Assembly: GCA_951799425.1 (NCBI GenBank)
Contig: OX637402.1
Span: 10,196,001 to 10,260,000 of the forward strand
Length of the DNA: 64,000 nt
DNA from: Ilex aquifolium
Taxonomy: Eukaryota; Streptophyta; Magnoliopsida; Aquifoliales; Aquifoliaceae
Reading direction: 5' to 3'
In this document: in pieces, positions 1 through 10,423 of the stretch
Numbering within the stretch: the stretch's first letter is position 1
Layout of the letters: the number at the start of each line of letters is the position of its first letter
Made by a program: the position numbers and the translations under genes
The notes under the pieces: model-generated
Seen by the model: the letters and a program-made list of their open reading frames with translations, nothing else
Database searches by the model: none
What the model was told of the DNA's origin: nothing

Positions 1-260
1 AGTCTTTGGGTTATGTTTTCTTTCCTTCCAATGTTATAAATGGACAATAATATGATACTATTGGTGGTATATTAGACCTAGGATGGGTCAACCAACCAAT
101 AGAAATTGGACTTGTATTTTTTTTTTTTATAAATCCCGGTAAAGGGAATGTGGTGCCGCGGTGTCGGGTTAACCGGCATCCACGGGTATTCCGCGGGTTG
201 ATGGGTAACCATGGGTAAACATGGGTTGATCAACGGACCCCTGGATTTTGGGGCGTCACA
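1..260 (-). mobile_element. Element O: terminal part of a chromovirus-type LTR, cut by the window edge
   Basis: Read on the - strand from 260 leftwards this begins TGTGACGCCCCAAAATCC, the same opening as the solo LTR at 39277-41822 and close to the LTR opening of the element at 17310-27541. Its + strand end (GGCGTCACA) abuts position 261. The matching copy of K's LTR at 34281 runs uninterrupted across the equivalent point, so 260/261 is an insertion boundary in K's left LTR. The duplicated target would be 261-265 (ggtgc); the partner copy lies outside the window. No coding sequence is visible. The rest of this LTR or element extends to the left. Whether it is solo or full length cannot be told. 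Confidence 0.75.
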
Positions 261-775
261 GGTGCAGACATTGTCTGCACACCCAGCATCACTCTCTTCT
301 CTCTCCTTATTGATCACCAAGGCCCCAAAAGTCCAATGAGAGATGTGCAAAGGGGTATCCATGGTATTGGAAGAGTCATAGCACGTGGGAGATTGTCTTT
401 GGTGGGACCCTCAAGGCAGCAGAGAATGGCAGCAGAATCAAGGTTGTTTCAGCAGAGTGTACCGGTACGGCGTACCGGTACTTCGAACTCCAGTAGCCTC
501 AGCGTACCGGTACGGCGTACCAGTACAGTTTCTCTTGTTTTCTGATCTCTTGACTTCCTCTCCTCCTGAGCTGTCTTCAAGCCCTTCTTTCATCGTCATT
601 CACCTCAAACCATTTGGGAAGGCTTTAAGAAGCACCATTTATCACTTCTTTACCTGCAACACCATAAATCTTCGTTAATAGCTTGAGTAGCACAATTCCA
701 CTCATTTAATCCCCAAAAGCAAGTGAAAAGGAATGCATTAGCACACATGAAATATGCAATGTTTTGTGCTTATCA
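261..775 (-). repeat. K left LTR (3' LTR in element orientation), truncated
   Basis: It aligns base for base with 34281-34795 and ends GCTTATCA, followed by a pyrimidine run that is a polypurine tract on the - strand. It carries copies of the palindrome GTACCGGTAC at about 459-530. In the partner LTR several of these are decayed by CG-to-TG/CA changes. The short ORFs in this segment are LTR sequence read in frame and have no recognisable domain. Confidence 0.85.
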
Positions 776-793
776 CACCCTCCAACTTGAGTT
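776..793 (-). promoter_or_regulatory. K polypurine tract region
   Basis: On the - strand this reads CTCAAGTTGGAGGGTG directly before the LTR start TGATAAGCAC. This is where plus-strand DNA synthesis of the element is primed. N has the same arrangement (AAGTTGGGGGG at 60008-60020), which supports the assignment. Confidence 0.7.
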
Positions 794-1149
794 TTGCTAG
801 TCCCTTAGCAAAATTTATTTCCAAAACGAAAACAAGCATGACATACATCAATCCATTTAAATAAGCAATTCACCCATCAATCAAAATAGAAAAATCATAA
901 TGCAATTATCAAAATAACTTGGACAAGATGGAACAAAAACTGTGGTATTTCATTACTTGTAGTTCAAGGTTGGAGTACATGGAGTCGGACATCAAAAAGA
1001 AACAAAATGGCCTATGATCTAAGGATTCTTCTACTAGGCCAACGACTCCATCCTAACTACGTACAATCTAACACAAAAGAAAAGGACAAAAACTCCAACA
1101 ACCTACTCCTCATCTCCCTCTCCATCATCCCCATCACCTTCATCATCAT
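776..1149 (-). pseudogene. K 3' internal region with the C-terminal tail of an env-like ORF
   Basis: This stretch is homologous to 60008-60350 of N. Shared phrases include the segment reading AACTTGAG.TTTGCTAGTCCC and a later run ending at the ORF stop. On the - strand, codons 1149-1103 spell an acidic tail (DDDEGDGDDGEGDEE then TAG), like the acidic tail of N's env-like ORF. The remainder of the ORF was lost where D begins at 1150. The 300 bases between the tail and the polypurine tract show no reading frame and behave as 3' untranslated region. Confidence 0.65.
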
Positions 1150-1489
1150 TGATTAACCCTAATTAGTGTATAAATTAAAATGATTAAGTAATCAATTTTG
1201 TAAGATAAGACAATTAAATATTATGAATTATAGTTTGTGCTTAATTTACAGTTTTAAATATTTTATGTTTAAGTTACAGGGTCAAATGTAGAAATAATGA
1301 GGAATACAGGACAAATTTGCAAAGCTTGAAGTCACGAAAGACCAAGGTGAAATAAAGAAACTTGGAGCAATAAGAAGCTGACAAGTAGCAGCCCAAGAAG
1401 CCAACACCTAGCACCACTGCAAGGCATGACCTTTGGGAAGGTTGTGCTAGGGGTTGGGACCCCCCCTTGGCCGAAAGTTTCCCCCCCTC

Positions 1490-1497
1490 TATAAATA
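1490..1497 (+). promoter_or_regulatory. TATA box of D 5' LTR
   Basis: TATAAATA follows a C-rich stretch and is followed by a pyrimidine-rich leader and then an AAAGAAAG-rich tract (about 1615-1660). The position, about 340 bp into the LTR, suits an LTR promoter. Confidence 0.6.
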
Positions 1498-2092
1498 AGG
1501 GTGCCTTGTTGATTCTTCAAGCCATCCTTTTCCAAGCCTTTCAAGACTTCCCCAAGAGCAATTCCCCCTTTATTTGGCCAGCCATACTTAAGCCAAGAAA
1601 GCTTTCCAAAGCTAGAAAGAAAGAAAGAAAGAGAGAAAGAAAAAGAAAGAGAAAGTTCAATACATAGCCGGTCCGTGATACACTTTTACTGTTACTCTGT
1701 ATTTCTACATTTCTATTGTATCTTTCTATTCGGATAGTTGAACTACCGCCACTTTTGTGTCTTAAATGATAATAAAGGTGGTTGTGTTTCAATTGTTCCT
1801 TGTGAAAGAAGTTTTACAATTTACCGTTTAATTTTAGTTGTAATGACGAATAGTCACACTCCTTGTTTCTCTGTAGCAATGGAGCGTGAGTAGTCGTTTA
1901 TACCCTTCAAACTAGGGTAAACATATGTATAATATTGGTTAGATTATGGAAATGCTGATGTTTTAGCTATATGTTTATTTATATATGTATTATATGCTTA
2001 ATGCGTGATATAGTGATGTACGTAACTCTGGTGTTGTGCCTGGAATTATGTCATCAGTATATCATAAGACCAGCCAGTTAAAGATTCACGGT

Positions 2093-2680
2093 GTCCCTAC
2101 CGGTATGGCTTGTCCTCCATTGGAATGCTGAGGATTTTCTACTGATGTGTGGTACATAACCTAAATGATCCTCATGAATGGCTTGTCCTTCTGGGTTATT
2201 AGGGTTTCTTTACTTACTATATATCTAACTATACTGACAGTCTAACAACCACAGTGTTCCTACCGGTATGGCTTGTCCTCCATTGGAATACTGAGGATGT
2301 TTAACAGGCATGCGTATATATATATCACAAATGACCTATTGGGTAATTCAAGTATTCCTCATGAATGGCTTGTCCCTTCTGGTTCACTTGAATTAGTTAA
2401 TTGGTACGTCTATAACCAGCTTTCCTAAGAAGTTGTTGTGTTATGCTATATTACCACCAGTTAACCTAAGAAGTGGTTGTGTTATGGTTTAATCTTTAAT
2501 CTCTATGTACTTGCTATCAAGAGATCAATTGAATAACTCAAGTATTCCTCATGAATGGCTTGTCCTTCTGGTTTTCTTTGGTTAATCAATTGACGTAAAT
2601 ATAACCAGCTTTCCTAAGAAGTTGTTGTGTTATAAATTATTACCACCAGTTAGCCTAAGAAGCAGCTGTGTTATAGGCTA
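2093..2680 (+). repeat. Alternating short repeats inside D LTR
   Basis: Two related units alternate. One contains CCGGTATGGCTTGTCCTCC (about 2100 and 2263). The other contains CCTCATGAATGGCTTGTCC (about 2171, 2356 and 2546). From about 2413, copies of CCTAAGAAGTNGTTGTGTTAT follow (2425, 2464, 2610, 2655). The shared core ATGGCTTGTCC suggests local duplication. No function can be assigned from sequence. Confidence 0.7.
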
Positions 2681-3090
2681 TATACATCAGACCTGCCGAT
2701 TGACTTTCCAGTAAAATGGAAGTTAATTGTTGTGAGGTAGCATTTCCAGTAATCAACCAATATAAAGCATATGGATCCCTAAACTGAAGGGTATCTTTTA
2801 TATTGTTATCACTTGTACGCTTTACTTACGCATTTTATTATCTCCGCACTTTATTTCCGCATTTGATTTAAATTAAACTAGTTATCAATCTAAGCTCACA
2901 TCACAAGCTATCAAACATCATGCTACTGCAAACAACAACTTTACTGTTTTTCTTTATTTTAAAATCTGAATTACTAAAACTCTTCGTGGGATCGATACTT
3001 GGACTTAAACGGAGAAAACTACAATTTGACCACTTATACTTGGGTGTATAATAATATAATTCAGACCACTAAAAGTGCGAATCAAGTTTT

Positions 3091-3108
3091 TGGCGCCGTT
3101 GCCGGGGA
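3091..3108 (+). promoter_or_regulatory. D primer binding site, tRNA-Asp type
   Basis: TGGCGCCGTTGCCGGGGA is complementary to the 3' end of plant tRNA-Asp and is the usual primer site of Athila/Tat-type elements. It lies six bases past the LTR end. Confidence 0.9.
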
Positions 3109-3203
3109 GTTATGGTAGTTTGAAAAAAGAAAAAAAAATAATATAATTTATGTGTTTATATGTATTATATGTTTATAGTTTGTTTGTTTGTTTTTAATAG
3201 TCT

Positions 3204-4970
3204 ATGTCTGTTCATTCATCTGTAGGTTCTGTAAATCAGTCAACTCCTTCGTCTTCATCATCTTCTTCATCTGCATCTACACAAGAATCATTTGACTTAA
3301 GTATGGCTCAAAACGTACCTAGGGAGGAAGAAGCTAGAGAACAAGAAGTAGTTCAAAATGTCCGACCATTAAGAGAATATCTACATCCTACAAGAACTAA
3401 TGTCCCGTCATGTTTTGCTTTTCCAACAGACGCTCCAAATATTAATATTAAGCCAGGCACAATACAATTATTCCCACAGTTCCATGGTTTAGAAGATGAA
3501 AATCCTTATGTTCATATGAAATAATTTGAAGAAGTCTATGGAACTTTGCAAGATAATTCTGAAATGGTCAAAATACGAATTTTTCCATTTTCATTAAAAG
3601 ATAAAGCTAAACTATGGCTTAACTCTTTAAGAGCAAATTCTATCATAAGGCAAGCTTTACAAACTGAGTTCTTTAAAAAGTTTTTTCCTGTGCATCGTAC
3701 TAATGCATTAAGACGTAAAATAATGAATTTTTCTGTGAAATAAGGTGAAACTTTTTATCAATGCTGGGAAAGATTTAAAGATCTTCTCCAGGCTTGTCCA
3801 CATCATGCTTTTGAAAACTGGACCTTAGTTGGTTTCTTTTATGATGTTCTTCCGTCTGCAATGTGACAATTTGTCGAAATGATGGCTCAAGGAGAATTTA
3901 TGAATAAAAACCCTGAAGAAACGTTTCAATTTTTTGATGCTATTTCAGAGAGTTCCCAGATGTGGGACTCGACTTCTTCGAATACTGTGGAAAATAAGCC
4001 ATTTACATCTGAAAGAGGAAAATATATTTTGAAAGACGATGATGATTTAAGAGCTAAAATGGCTAATCTATCTCGAAAATTAGAAGCCTTGGAAATGAAA
4101 AAAGTTAAACAAGTATCTGTTGTTTCTTCTACTGATCAAGTATGTGAAATTTGTGCGTTATCAGGACATCCTGCTGGGGAATGTCCAACTATACCTGCAT
4201 TTAAAGAAGTCTTAATTGAACAATCTAATGTTGTTCCAACTTATACTAAACCATATTCTTAAACCTACAATCCAGGATGGAGAAATCATCCAAATTTTAG
4301 TTGGAGAAATACACAACCTACAAATCAAACACAAGGTCCATCGCAGCTACAAAATCAACAACAATATCAACCGTATTTACCTCCTCAGAAAAGAACTTTG
4401 GAAGATACTATGAATCAATTTATTCATAGTCAATGATTTTAAAGCTCAAACTTCGCAGAGTATTGAAGATATCAAGAGTCATCTTGCTAAGTTGACTCAA
4501 TCCTTAAGTACTACAGAAAAAAGGAAGTTTCCATCTCAACCTAAACCTCCACAAAGTCAGAGTCAAGCTAATTCTGCATTATTTGAAGTCTCGCCAAGTC
4601 AAGTACAAGCAATAACAACACTAAGAAGTGGTAAGGTAATTGATAAAACTATTAAACCTAAGATTCCGAAGAACATACGTAAGTCAATTCCTGTAAACGA
4701 ACCACTTGAACTTGAACCTTTAGTTAAAAAGCAAGAAGAAGTACAAAGTGAGAAAGATCCTCCATGTCCTATTCCTTTACCTTTTCCTCAAAGGGTCAAG
4801 AAACTCTCATCTGAAAAAGATCAGTATGATATTCTTGAGTTATTTAAACAGGTAAAAATTAATATTCCTTTGTTGGATGCAATAAAACGAGTTCCTGTTT
4901 ACACTAAATTTTTAAAAGATCTTTGCACCATAAAAAGAAGAACTAATGTACAAAAAAAAAGCATTTTTAA
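3204..4970 (+). pseudogene. gag: D gag polyprotein, broken
   Basis: Gag forms the virus-like particle and packages element RNA. Reading from 3204 gives an N-terminal Ser-rich stretch and then a capsid-type domain (LFPQFHGLEDENPYVHMK onward, the KAKLWLNSL motif, then QCWERFKDLLQ). A Cys/His motif (CEICALSGHPAGEC) and NPGWRNHPNFSW follow, both typical of Athila-type gag. The frame is broken by in-frame stops at 3522, 3741, about 3864, 4260 and about 4432. There is a frameshift near 4430-4490 and another in the A-run at 4951-4959 that moves the protease out of frame. Several stops can be explained by C-to-T or G-to-A changes. K's gag remnant is its nearest relative in the window. No function is expected. 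Confidence 0.85.
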
Positions 4971-5411
4971 CTGAACAAGTTAATACTATAATACAAAATG
5001 ATATGCTTCTTAAGTACAAAGATCCAGGTAATCTAATAGTCTCATGTATCATTGGAAATTTTCAAATTGAACAAGCTCTACTAGATCTTGGAGTCAGTGT
5101 TAATTTAATTCCATATTTAGTATATACACAACTGGGGTTAGGTGAATTGAAACCTACCAATGTTACACTACAATTAGCAGACCGATCTATAAAAACTCCA
5201 CGAGGAATTGTGGAGGATGTTCTTGCCCAAGTTGATCAATTCTATTTTCCAGTAGATTTCATTGTCTTAGACACTCAGCCAGTTTTGAATGCTTCCACAT
5301 ACATTCCTGTCATTCTCGGTAGACCATTTCTAGCTACATCAAATGCATTGATAAATTATAGGAGTGGAGTCATGAAACTTTCATTTGGAAATATGACTAG
5401 TGAATTGAACA
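4946..5411 (+). pseudogene. D protease, N-terminal part, interrupted by B
   Basis: This is a retropepsin-like aspartic protease. The active-site region reads ALLDLGVSVNLIP, the DLG variant usual in Athila-type proteases, followed by the flap region and the conserved VILGRPFLATSNALI near the C-terminus. The reading frame is open up to the B insertion at 5412. The three residues after SELNM in the raw translation belong to B. The true continuation is at 29666. Confidence 0.85.
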
Positions 5412-5879
5412 TGTAACGCCCCAAATACCACACTGGACGGCATTACATTCAATAACCATTCATATCATGAGAGCAACTAATAAATCCATAAATAATCGGG
5501 GGTCCTTAATTTAACAAAATTCGGGTAGAGTCTCCTTTATTCGGGGAGCTCTACCCAAAACACAACATGTGCAATTCTACTGTAATGACCACACCGGGTC
5601 CATTTAACTACCATAAAATCAATACATCAAATTTACATGTTATCCCAAAAGAATAGGCCAAGCTAGGGTCTTTACATCCCCACAAAAGTACTATAATACA
5701 CAGCGGAATTTACAAAATAAAACTAGGCTATACAATTCTCCCAAAAGATTATCCAAGTCTATAACAAAAGAAAGGGGGGGAGGGGGGTCGCTCTACGCGT
5801 CCACCTCGGGATCCACGCTCTCTTCTGTCGGAGTCTCCCAATGTGTCGGGCCCTCGACTCCCAGCTCCTCGTCAAAGGC
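5412..5879 (-). repeat. B left LTR, first part, up to the C insertion
   Basis: It starts TGTAACGCCCC and matches 27547-28010 of the right LTR. C inserted inside the conserved micro-ORF described at 27922-28011, so this copy of it is split. The sequence resumes at 12541 after the aaggc target duplication. Confidence 0.9.
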
Positions 5880-6141
5880 TGTAACGCCCCAAAACACATC
5901 CTGGACGGCATTACATTCTAAAACATTCATATCATGAGAGCACTAAAATAATCCATCAATAAATAAGACTTCATAAAGTCATCCATAAAATTTACAGCAT
6001 TATCCCAAAAGAATAGACCCATTTTGGCCTTTACATCCCAAAAATTCAATAATGTAGCGCAGCGGAATTACAAAAGAAAACTAGACTTTACAAGGTTCAA
6101 AATGAATATCCTAGTCTAGTACAAAAAGGAAAGAGGTCACT

Positions 6142-6231
6142 CTATGCGTCCACCTCGGGGTCCACCGTCCCGTCAACTGGAGTCTCCCAAGTAGCGGGCT
6201 CCTCGACCCTTAAGTCCTCCTCAAACGGGAA
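6142..6231 (-). other. Conserved LTR micro-ORF (29 codons), C left LTR
   Basis: Directly after the predicted 3' splice site an open frame of 29 codons runs to TAG: it opens FPFEEDLRVEEP and ends DPEVDA. The same frame, phase and length occur in B (27922-28011) and I (53315-53404), and with 31 codons in E (59512-59607). Conserved positions include the EE(E/D)L core, V at 9, E at 11, and DPE at 24-26; W15-E16 is present in B, C and E. No ATG precedes it in the exon, so how it would be translated is unknown. A second C copy is in the right LTR (near 10686-10775). Confidence 0.45.
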
Positions 6232-6233
6232 AT

Positions 6234-7418
6234 CTGAAAAATGTTAGCGGTAGGGGGTGAGCACGAAGCTCTGTAGAAAAATTCTCTCAAACCCATACAA
6301 GGTTTAGAAAAGCATTTAAAATGGTCGGTCTCATTTTTAACATAACATAGATACATAATTTGAAATAAAGCAGTGACATTTAAAAAGGATCTCAAGTTTA
6401 TGTAAAACATTAATTAAATGAATAAACGAGTACCATATGCAAATAATCACCATTAATTGCCATAAACAATTTCCAACAATTCTTTCGGTAGGTGGCATAC
6501 TTTAGGGTAACCTCCACTTCCCTTGAGATCATCTTTGTTTCTCAAGCATCCTTACAAGGAACCTCTTGAGAATGGGTGAGCATCCTTACAAGGAACCTCT
6601 CACAAATCATTACATGGCTTCCCAAGCATCCTTACAAGGAACCTCTTGGGAAGGGGTGAGCATCCTTACAAGGAACCTCTCACAATTCATTACATGGCTT
6701 CCCAAGCATCCTTACAAGGAACCTCTTGGGAAGGGGTGAGCATCCTTACAAGGAACCTCTCACAATTCATTGGATGGCTTCCCAAGCATCCTTACAAGGA
6801 ACCTCTTGGGAAGGGGTGAGCATCCTTACAAGGAACCTCTCACAATTCATTGGATGGCTTCCCAAGCATCCTTACAAGGAACCTCTTGGGAAGGGGTGAG
6901 CATCCTTACAAGGAACCTCTCACAATTCATTGCATGGCTTCCCAAGCATCCTTACAAGGAACCTCTTGGGAAGGGGTGAGCATCCTTACAAGGAACCTCT
7001 CACACATGTGCATCACAATTAACCCAACCAAGCATACAATTTCCAATATTGATTTCAATTTATAATCATCTATCCAAAATCCCCCAAAATATATCATGTA
7101 ATAATTCCACAACAAACAAAGAAAATACATGAGATCACAATAATATCATTGTTCTACCCAACACAAAGCACTAAGGGTTCCAAAATATATAATAAAGAAA
7201 GCATTTAAGAAAGAAATGCATCACTCTCCAAAAATGAGGGTTTTAAAGCTAGAGAAGAGATTTCATGGGTATTAAACCCTAACTTTGTTCAAAACATGTA
7301 ATCTTTGTCAAAAGCCTAAGAGATGATGATTCTATAGCATATATATACCATTGATAGCAAAAACATACATATATAAATACCCTAGCCTCAATGTAAGTGA
7401 GTGGGAGAAAACCCCTAC
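6234..7418 (-). other. Predicted LTR intron, C left LTR
   Basis: Donor AAG|GTAGGGG at 7419/7418; branch-like CTCAC at 6257-6261 (A about 24 nt from the acceptor); acceptor TTTTTCAG ending at 6234. Length is 1185 nt. The same signals in the same order occur in five other LTR families here. This is a sequence prediction only. Confidence 0.5.
6541..7006 (-). repeat. 80-bp tandem repeat, C left LTR
   Basis: There are about 5.8 copies of an 80-bp unit containing the phrase CATCCTTACAAGGAACCTCT twice, once followed by TTGGGAAGGGGTGAG and once by CACAATTCATTGCATGG. The array lies inside the predicted LTR intron. The right LTR has about 5.3 copies (11091-11515). Confidence 0.9.
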
Positions 7419-7574
7419 CTTAATGTTCTTGGAAAAATTAGGGCTTTGATCTTGAATCAACCCTTCAATCTCTTGTTTTCTCTTGATCTTGTGTTTCTCT
7501 CTTTCTCTCTTCCTCTCTTATGTTTTCTAGGGTTTGGAGTGGTGTAATGAAGGCTAAGGAGGTGACAAAAAATG

Positions 7575-7582
7575 TATTTATA
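7575..7582 (-). promoter_or_regulatory. TATA box, C left LTR
   Basis: TATAAATA on the - strand is followed by a leader rich in GAGGAAGAGAGAAAGAG, then the predicted donor about 157 nt downstream. An identical box is at 12085-12092 in the right LTR. Confidence 0.65.
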
Positions 7583-7635
7583 GTGGAGGAAAAATCGGCT
7601 TGTTCGCGACTTAAAATAAACAGTTTGGTTTCGGT

Positions 7636-7752
7636 AGTACCGGTACTCAGTACCGGTACCATTCAGTACCGGTACCCAGTACCGGTACAAGAAACCTTCT
7701 GGAATCGGGGTACCGGTACCATTCAGTACCGGTACCCAGTACCGGTACCATT
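7636..7752. repeat. GTACCGGTAC palindrome cluster, C left LTR
   Basis: Multiple copies of GTACCGGTAC, or the longer GGTACCGGTACC-like forms, lie just upstream of the TATA box in element orientation. The right LTR has its cluster at about 12146-12275, with one core changed to TACTGGTAC. Confidence 0.85.
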
Positions 7753-8011
7753 TACCCAGTTTTGCCTATTTCTTTTGTTTTCCATTTCCAATCCATTTCA
7801 AAACTAACCAAATCCATCACAAACCTCTCCAACACATATTTATACACCAAACCTATCTAATACAAGTTATAGGACCTAACATTTTATATTTTCACTTACC
7901 AAAACTAAATTTCAAATATTATTTCCTCGAGTTATACTATATCAACATTTTTACAACTATTATTTAGTAGATATCTATATACATAAATAAACGAAAATGC
8001 GGGGTGTTACA

Positions 8012-8027
8012 ATCCACCCCCCTTAAA
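8012..8027 (-). promoter_or_regulatory. C polypurine tract
   Basis: On the - strand TTAAGGGGGGTGGAT directly abuts the 3' LTR. The same tract is seen in B (14198-14213), I (50604-50619) and E (55885-55896). Confidence 0.85.
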
Positions 8028-8052
8028 GAAAGTTTCGTCCTCGAAACTTATC

Positions 8053-8907
8053 TCAAGTAGTGAACAAAAAGGGATACTTCTCCCGCATTTCTTGCTCCGG
8101 TTCCCATGTAGCTTCCTCCACTCCATGGTGTTGCCACAAAACTTTCACCAGCTGGATGACTTTGTTGCGAAGCTCTTTCTCCTTTGTGTCGAGAATTCTC
8201 ACCGGTTGCTCTTCATATGTTGCTCCGTCTTGGATTTCAATCTCCTCCAAGTTCACGACTGGAGTTGCATCCGAGTGACACCTTCTCAACATGGACACGT
8301 GGAATACATCATGTACTCCGGATAGCTGGGCTGGTAGTCGAAGTTGATATGCCGCCTTGCCTATCGCTTTGATTATCTCAAATGGTCCGGTATATCTTGG
8401 CGCTAGCTTCCCCTTCTTGCCGAATCGAAACACGCCCTTCTTGGGTGACACCTTGAGAAATACGTAGTCTCCCACCTTGAATTCTAAGGGTCTTCGTCTG
8501 TGGTCCGCATAGCTCTTCTGTCTACTTTGCGCCGTCCGTAGCCTCTCTCGGATGAGTTGAATCTTCTCCGTAGTTTCTCGAACAATGTCCGGTCCCAACA
8601 AACTACTCTCACCGGCTTCTAACCAACACGTCAGTGATCGGCATGGTCTTCCATACAATGCTTCATACGGTGCCATCCCAATACTTTCCTGATAGCTGTT
8701 GTTGTAAGCAAACTCCACCAACGGTAAGTGGTCGCTCCAACTCCCCGTGAAGTCCAACACACAAGCCCGCAACATGTCTTCTAGAATCTGGATTACCCTC
8801 TCGGATTGGCCATCCGTTTGGGGATGAAAAGCGGTGCTGAAGTGCAACTCTGTCCCCATAGCTCTTTGAAGACTTTGCCAAAATTGCGCTACGAAACGAG
8901 AATCACG
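8053..8907 (-). pseudogene. C integrase C-terminal half with chromodomain
   Basis: The open frame from 8859 (extending back to the deletion point near 8907) starts within the integrase core. It holds the catalytic Glu of the DDE triad in DGQSERV (residue 20 from the Met at 8859). The [10 protein letters not shown] region, a C-terminal GPFEI(I/L)..G.VAYQL module, VFHVSMLRR and a chromodomain-like end ([24 protein letters not shown]) follow. The zinc-binding HHCC and the first two catalytic Asp residues are absent, lost in the deletion that removed RT and RNase H. Integrase inserts element cDNA; chromodomains can steer insertion to marked chromatin. As it stands this fragment has no enzyme activity and no start of its own. 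Confidence 0.85.
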
Positions 8908-10235
8908 ATCCGATCCTTGCAGACTCGGCTAGTATCTAACCGTTCTCCCGTGGGCAAGCTAATGTTCATAACATGCTCTAACTTCGCGAAACTCAATCCC
9001 AAATCAAGTGCGTATGTCGTGCGTACAAATGAGTGGGTTGCACCGGGGTCAAATAATATTCGAGCCCAAGAATTATAAATAAGGACGATACCTTCCACAA
9101 CGGCATTGGTAATGTCCTCCTCCGGCTGAGCCAAAACAAATACTCGCCCTTGGTTGGCGCCGCCGGGGGCTTGAGCTTGTATCGGTCGCTGCGGTGCCGG
9201 CCTCGGTGGTGGTGGTTGGGCTGCGGGTACCTGTCTGGCGGTCTGGATAGGCCCCTGAGGTGGAAAAACTGGGCAATGCATCCGAAGATGTCCCACACCT
9301 CCACATGCAAAGCAGGATCGTGGGGTAAAACCGGCTCTAGTCTGAGTGTCTCCCCCTCCTCGGGCTGTCAAAAGTCGTTGTCCCCCTGTCTGGTCGGGGC
9401 GACGGTAAGGTATCGGTCTCTGTGCTCCACTAGTGCTAGCACCCGTCCGATTCGGACCTCCTCTCGAGAAGCCCTGTCGTCTCTGGCTATCCTTTATGTC
9501 TCTCTCTACCAATGCAGCTCTGTCGACCAGGTCCCCAAACTCACGGATCCTGAGGGCCACTAACTTCTCCCTAATGACCGGCCTCAGACCCTGCTCGAAG
9601 CGCTTGGCCCTGTCGGCCTCAGTAGATATAAATCCCGTAGCAAAACGGGAGAGCTCGTCGAACCGCCTCTCATACTCAGCCACGGTCATACTACCCTGTC
9701 GTAGTGCAAGAAAATCCGCCTTCATTCTGTCTCTGACCGATTCAGGGAAGTATTTATCTTGGAAAAGTTGATAGAATTCTTCCCAAGTGAGTGTGTCGGT
9801 GTCCTTTCTCCTCTTGATGGCATCCCACCAATAATCGGCCTCCCCCTCAAACAGGTAGGTCACCAACACAACTCTCAACTCCTCGGCAACTCCCATGCCG
9901 TCACAGATCTTCTTCACTCGGCGGATCCATCTATCCGCCTCCAAAGGATTGGAGCTCCCTTGGAAGTTGGGTGGTCGTTGTCGTAGGAATTCCCGAAGAG
10001 CTATCATCCTTCGGTCTCCGTTCCCATTACCCGGTACTTGAGCGAGAGGATGAGCTCCACCATTGTGGTTGTTGTTACCATTTTGGCTTTGTACCAAAGT
10101 GGTGAGCTCCCTCAAGCATTGGTAAATGCCTTGCATGGCATCCGGAGGTGGTGGTGGTGGTGGATTGGCTTGACCTCCACGGCCACGCCCACGTCCGCGT
10201 CCCCGTCCTTGTTCGCCGCTCATCCTGCACATCAA
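8889..10235 (-). CDS. gag: C gag with start of protease, truncated by internal deletion
   Basis: A 448-codon open frame. Residues 9-21 form an RGRG-rich RNA-binding patch followed by a seven-Pro run. A Retrotrans_gag capsid domain spans about 80-250 (WWDAIKRR, KYFPESVRDRM, LRQGSMTVAEYERRF). A CCHC knuckle follows (C308, C311, H316, C321). From about 365 the frame enters protease with [11 protein letters not shown] (DPG at 396-398). At residue 440 (near 8915) the protease sequence stops and integrase DNA follows in another frame, giving a seven-residue tail (RIVILVS) and a stop. The gag portion looks complete and could form particles. The DPG motif in place of the usual DSG/DTG is shared with E and I. 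Confidence 0.85.
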   Translation of the reverse strand: MMCRMSGEQGRGRGRGRGRGGQANPPPPPPPDAMQGIYQCLRELTTLVQSQNGNNNHNGGAHPLAQVPGNGNGDRRMIALREFLRQRPPNFQGSSNPLEADRWIRRVKKICDGMGVAEELRVVLVTYLFEGEADYWWDAIKRRKDTDTLTWEEFYQLFQDKYFPESVRDRMKADFLALRQGSMTVAEYERRFDELSRFATGFISTEADRAKRFEQGLRPVIREKLVALRIREFGDLVDRAALVERDIKDSQRRQGFSRGGPNRTGASTSGAQRPIPYRRPDQTGGQRLLTARGGGDTQTRAGFTPRSCFACGGVGHLRMHCPVFPPQGPIQTARQVPAAQPPPPRPAPQRPIQAQAPGGANQGRVFVLAQPEEDITNAVVEGIVLIYNSWARILFDPGATHSFVRTTYALDLGLSFAKLEHVMNISLPTGERLDTSRVCKDRIVILVS

Positions 10236-10407
10236 TTTACAACTTAGTTTCCTTGATGTGCAAGATATAACTAAAGTGCTATGTAGGATGTCTTAATTTA
10301 AGTACAAGGCATATACAAATTTTAACTTAACAATTTCCTTCACCCTAACCCTACATCTCTAGTGGTAATCCATAACCTACAGCTCCCACGTAAGACCTAA
10401 AGCCTAG

Positions 10408-10419
10408 GCTCTGATACCA
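10408..10419 (-). promoter_or_regulatory. C primer binding site, tRNA-iMet type
   Basis: On the - strand TGGTATCAGAGC, complementary to the 3' end of initiator tRNA-Met, lies four bases inside the 5' LTR end at 10424. Confidence 0.92.
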
Positions 10420-10423
10420 ACTT

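Larger units (their letters stand above)
1150..3084 (+). repeat. D 5' LTR
   Basis: It starts TGATTAACCC and ends GTGCGAATCA, so TGATT and AATCA form a 5-bp terminal inverted repeat. It is followed six bases later by a tRNA-Asp primer site. The 1935 bp hold a TATA box and internal repeats. There is no second copy in the window to confirm the left edge, which rests on the inverted repeat and on where homology to K's 3' region stops. Confidence 0.75.
5880..8011 (-). repeat. C left LTR (3' LTR in element orientation)
   Basis: It runs TGTAACGCCCC to GGGTGTTACA on the + strand. In element order it holds a palindrome cluster (about 7636-7752), a TATA box (7575-7582), a predicted donor at 7418, an 80-bp tandem array, a predicted acceptor at 6234 and the micro-ORF 6142-6231. 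Confidence 0.93.

Noticed and set aside
1541..1792. ORFs in D's LTR around the GA-rich leader
   Set aside because: Low complexity and no domain.
5412..5880. Two TGTAACGCCCC starts 470 bp apart as one element with a short LTR
   Set aside because: The aaggc and gaaca duplications show that they are starts of two different elements, C inside B.
6541..7006. Regular repeats resembling a CRISPR array
   Set aside because: There are no unique spacers between units, the unit is 80 bp, and the setting is a plant LTR.
6770..7065. Repeating peptide ORFs (ILTRNLLGRGEHPYKEP type)
   Set aside because: They come from reading the 80-bp tandem repeat; both frames give repeats and none has a start context or relative.
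7520..7807. Val/Pro/Tyr/Arg repeat ORFs in C's LTR
   Set aside because: They are the GTACCGGTAC palindromes read as codons.
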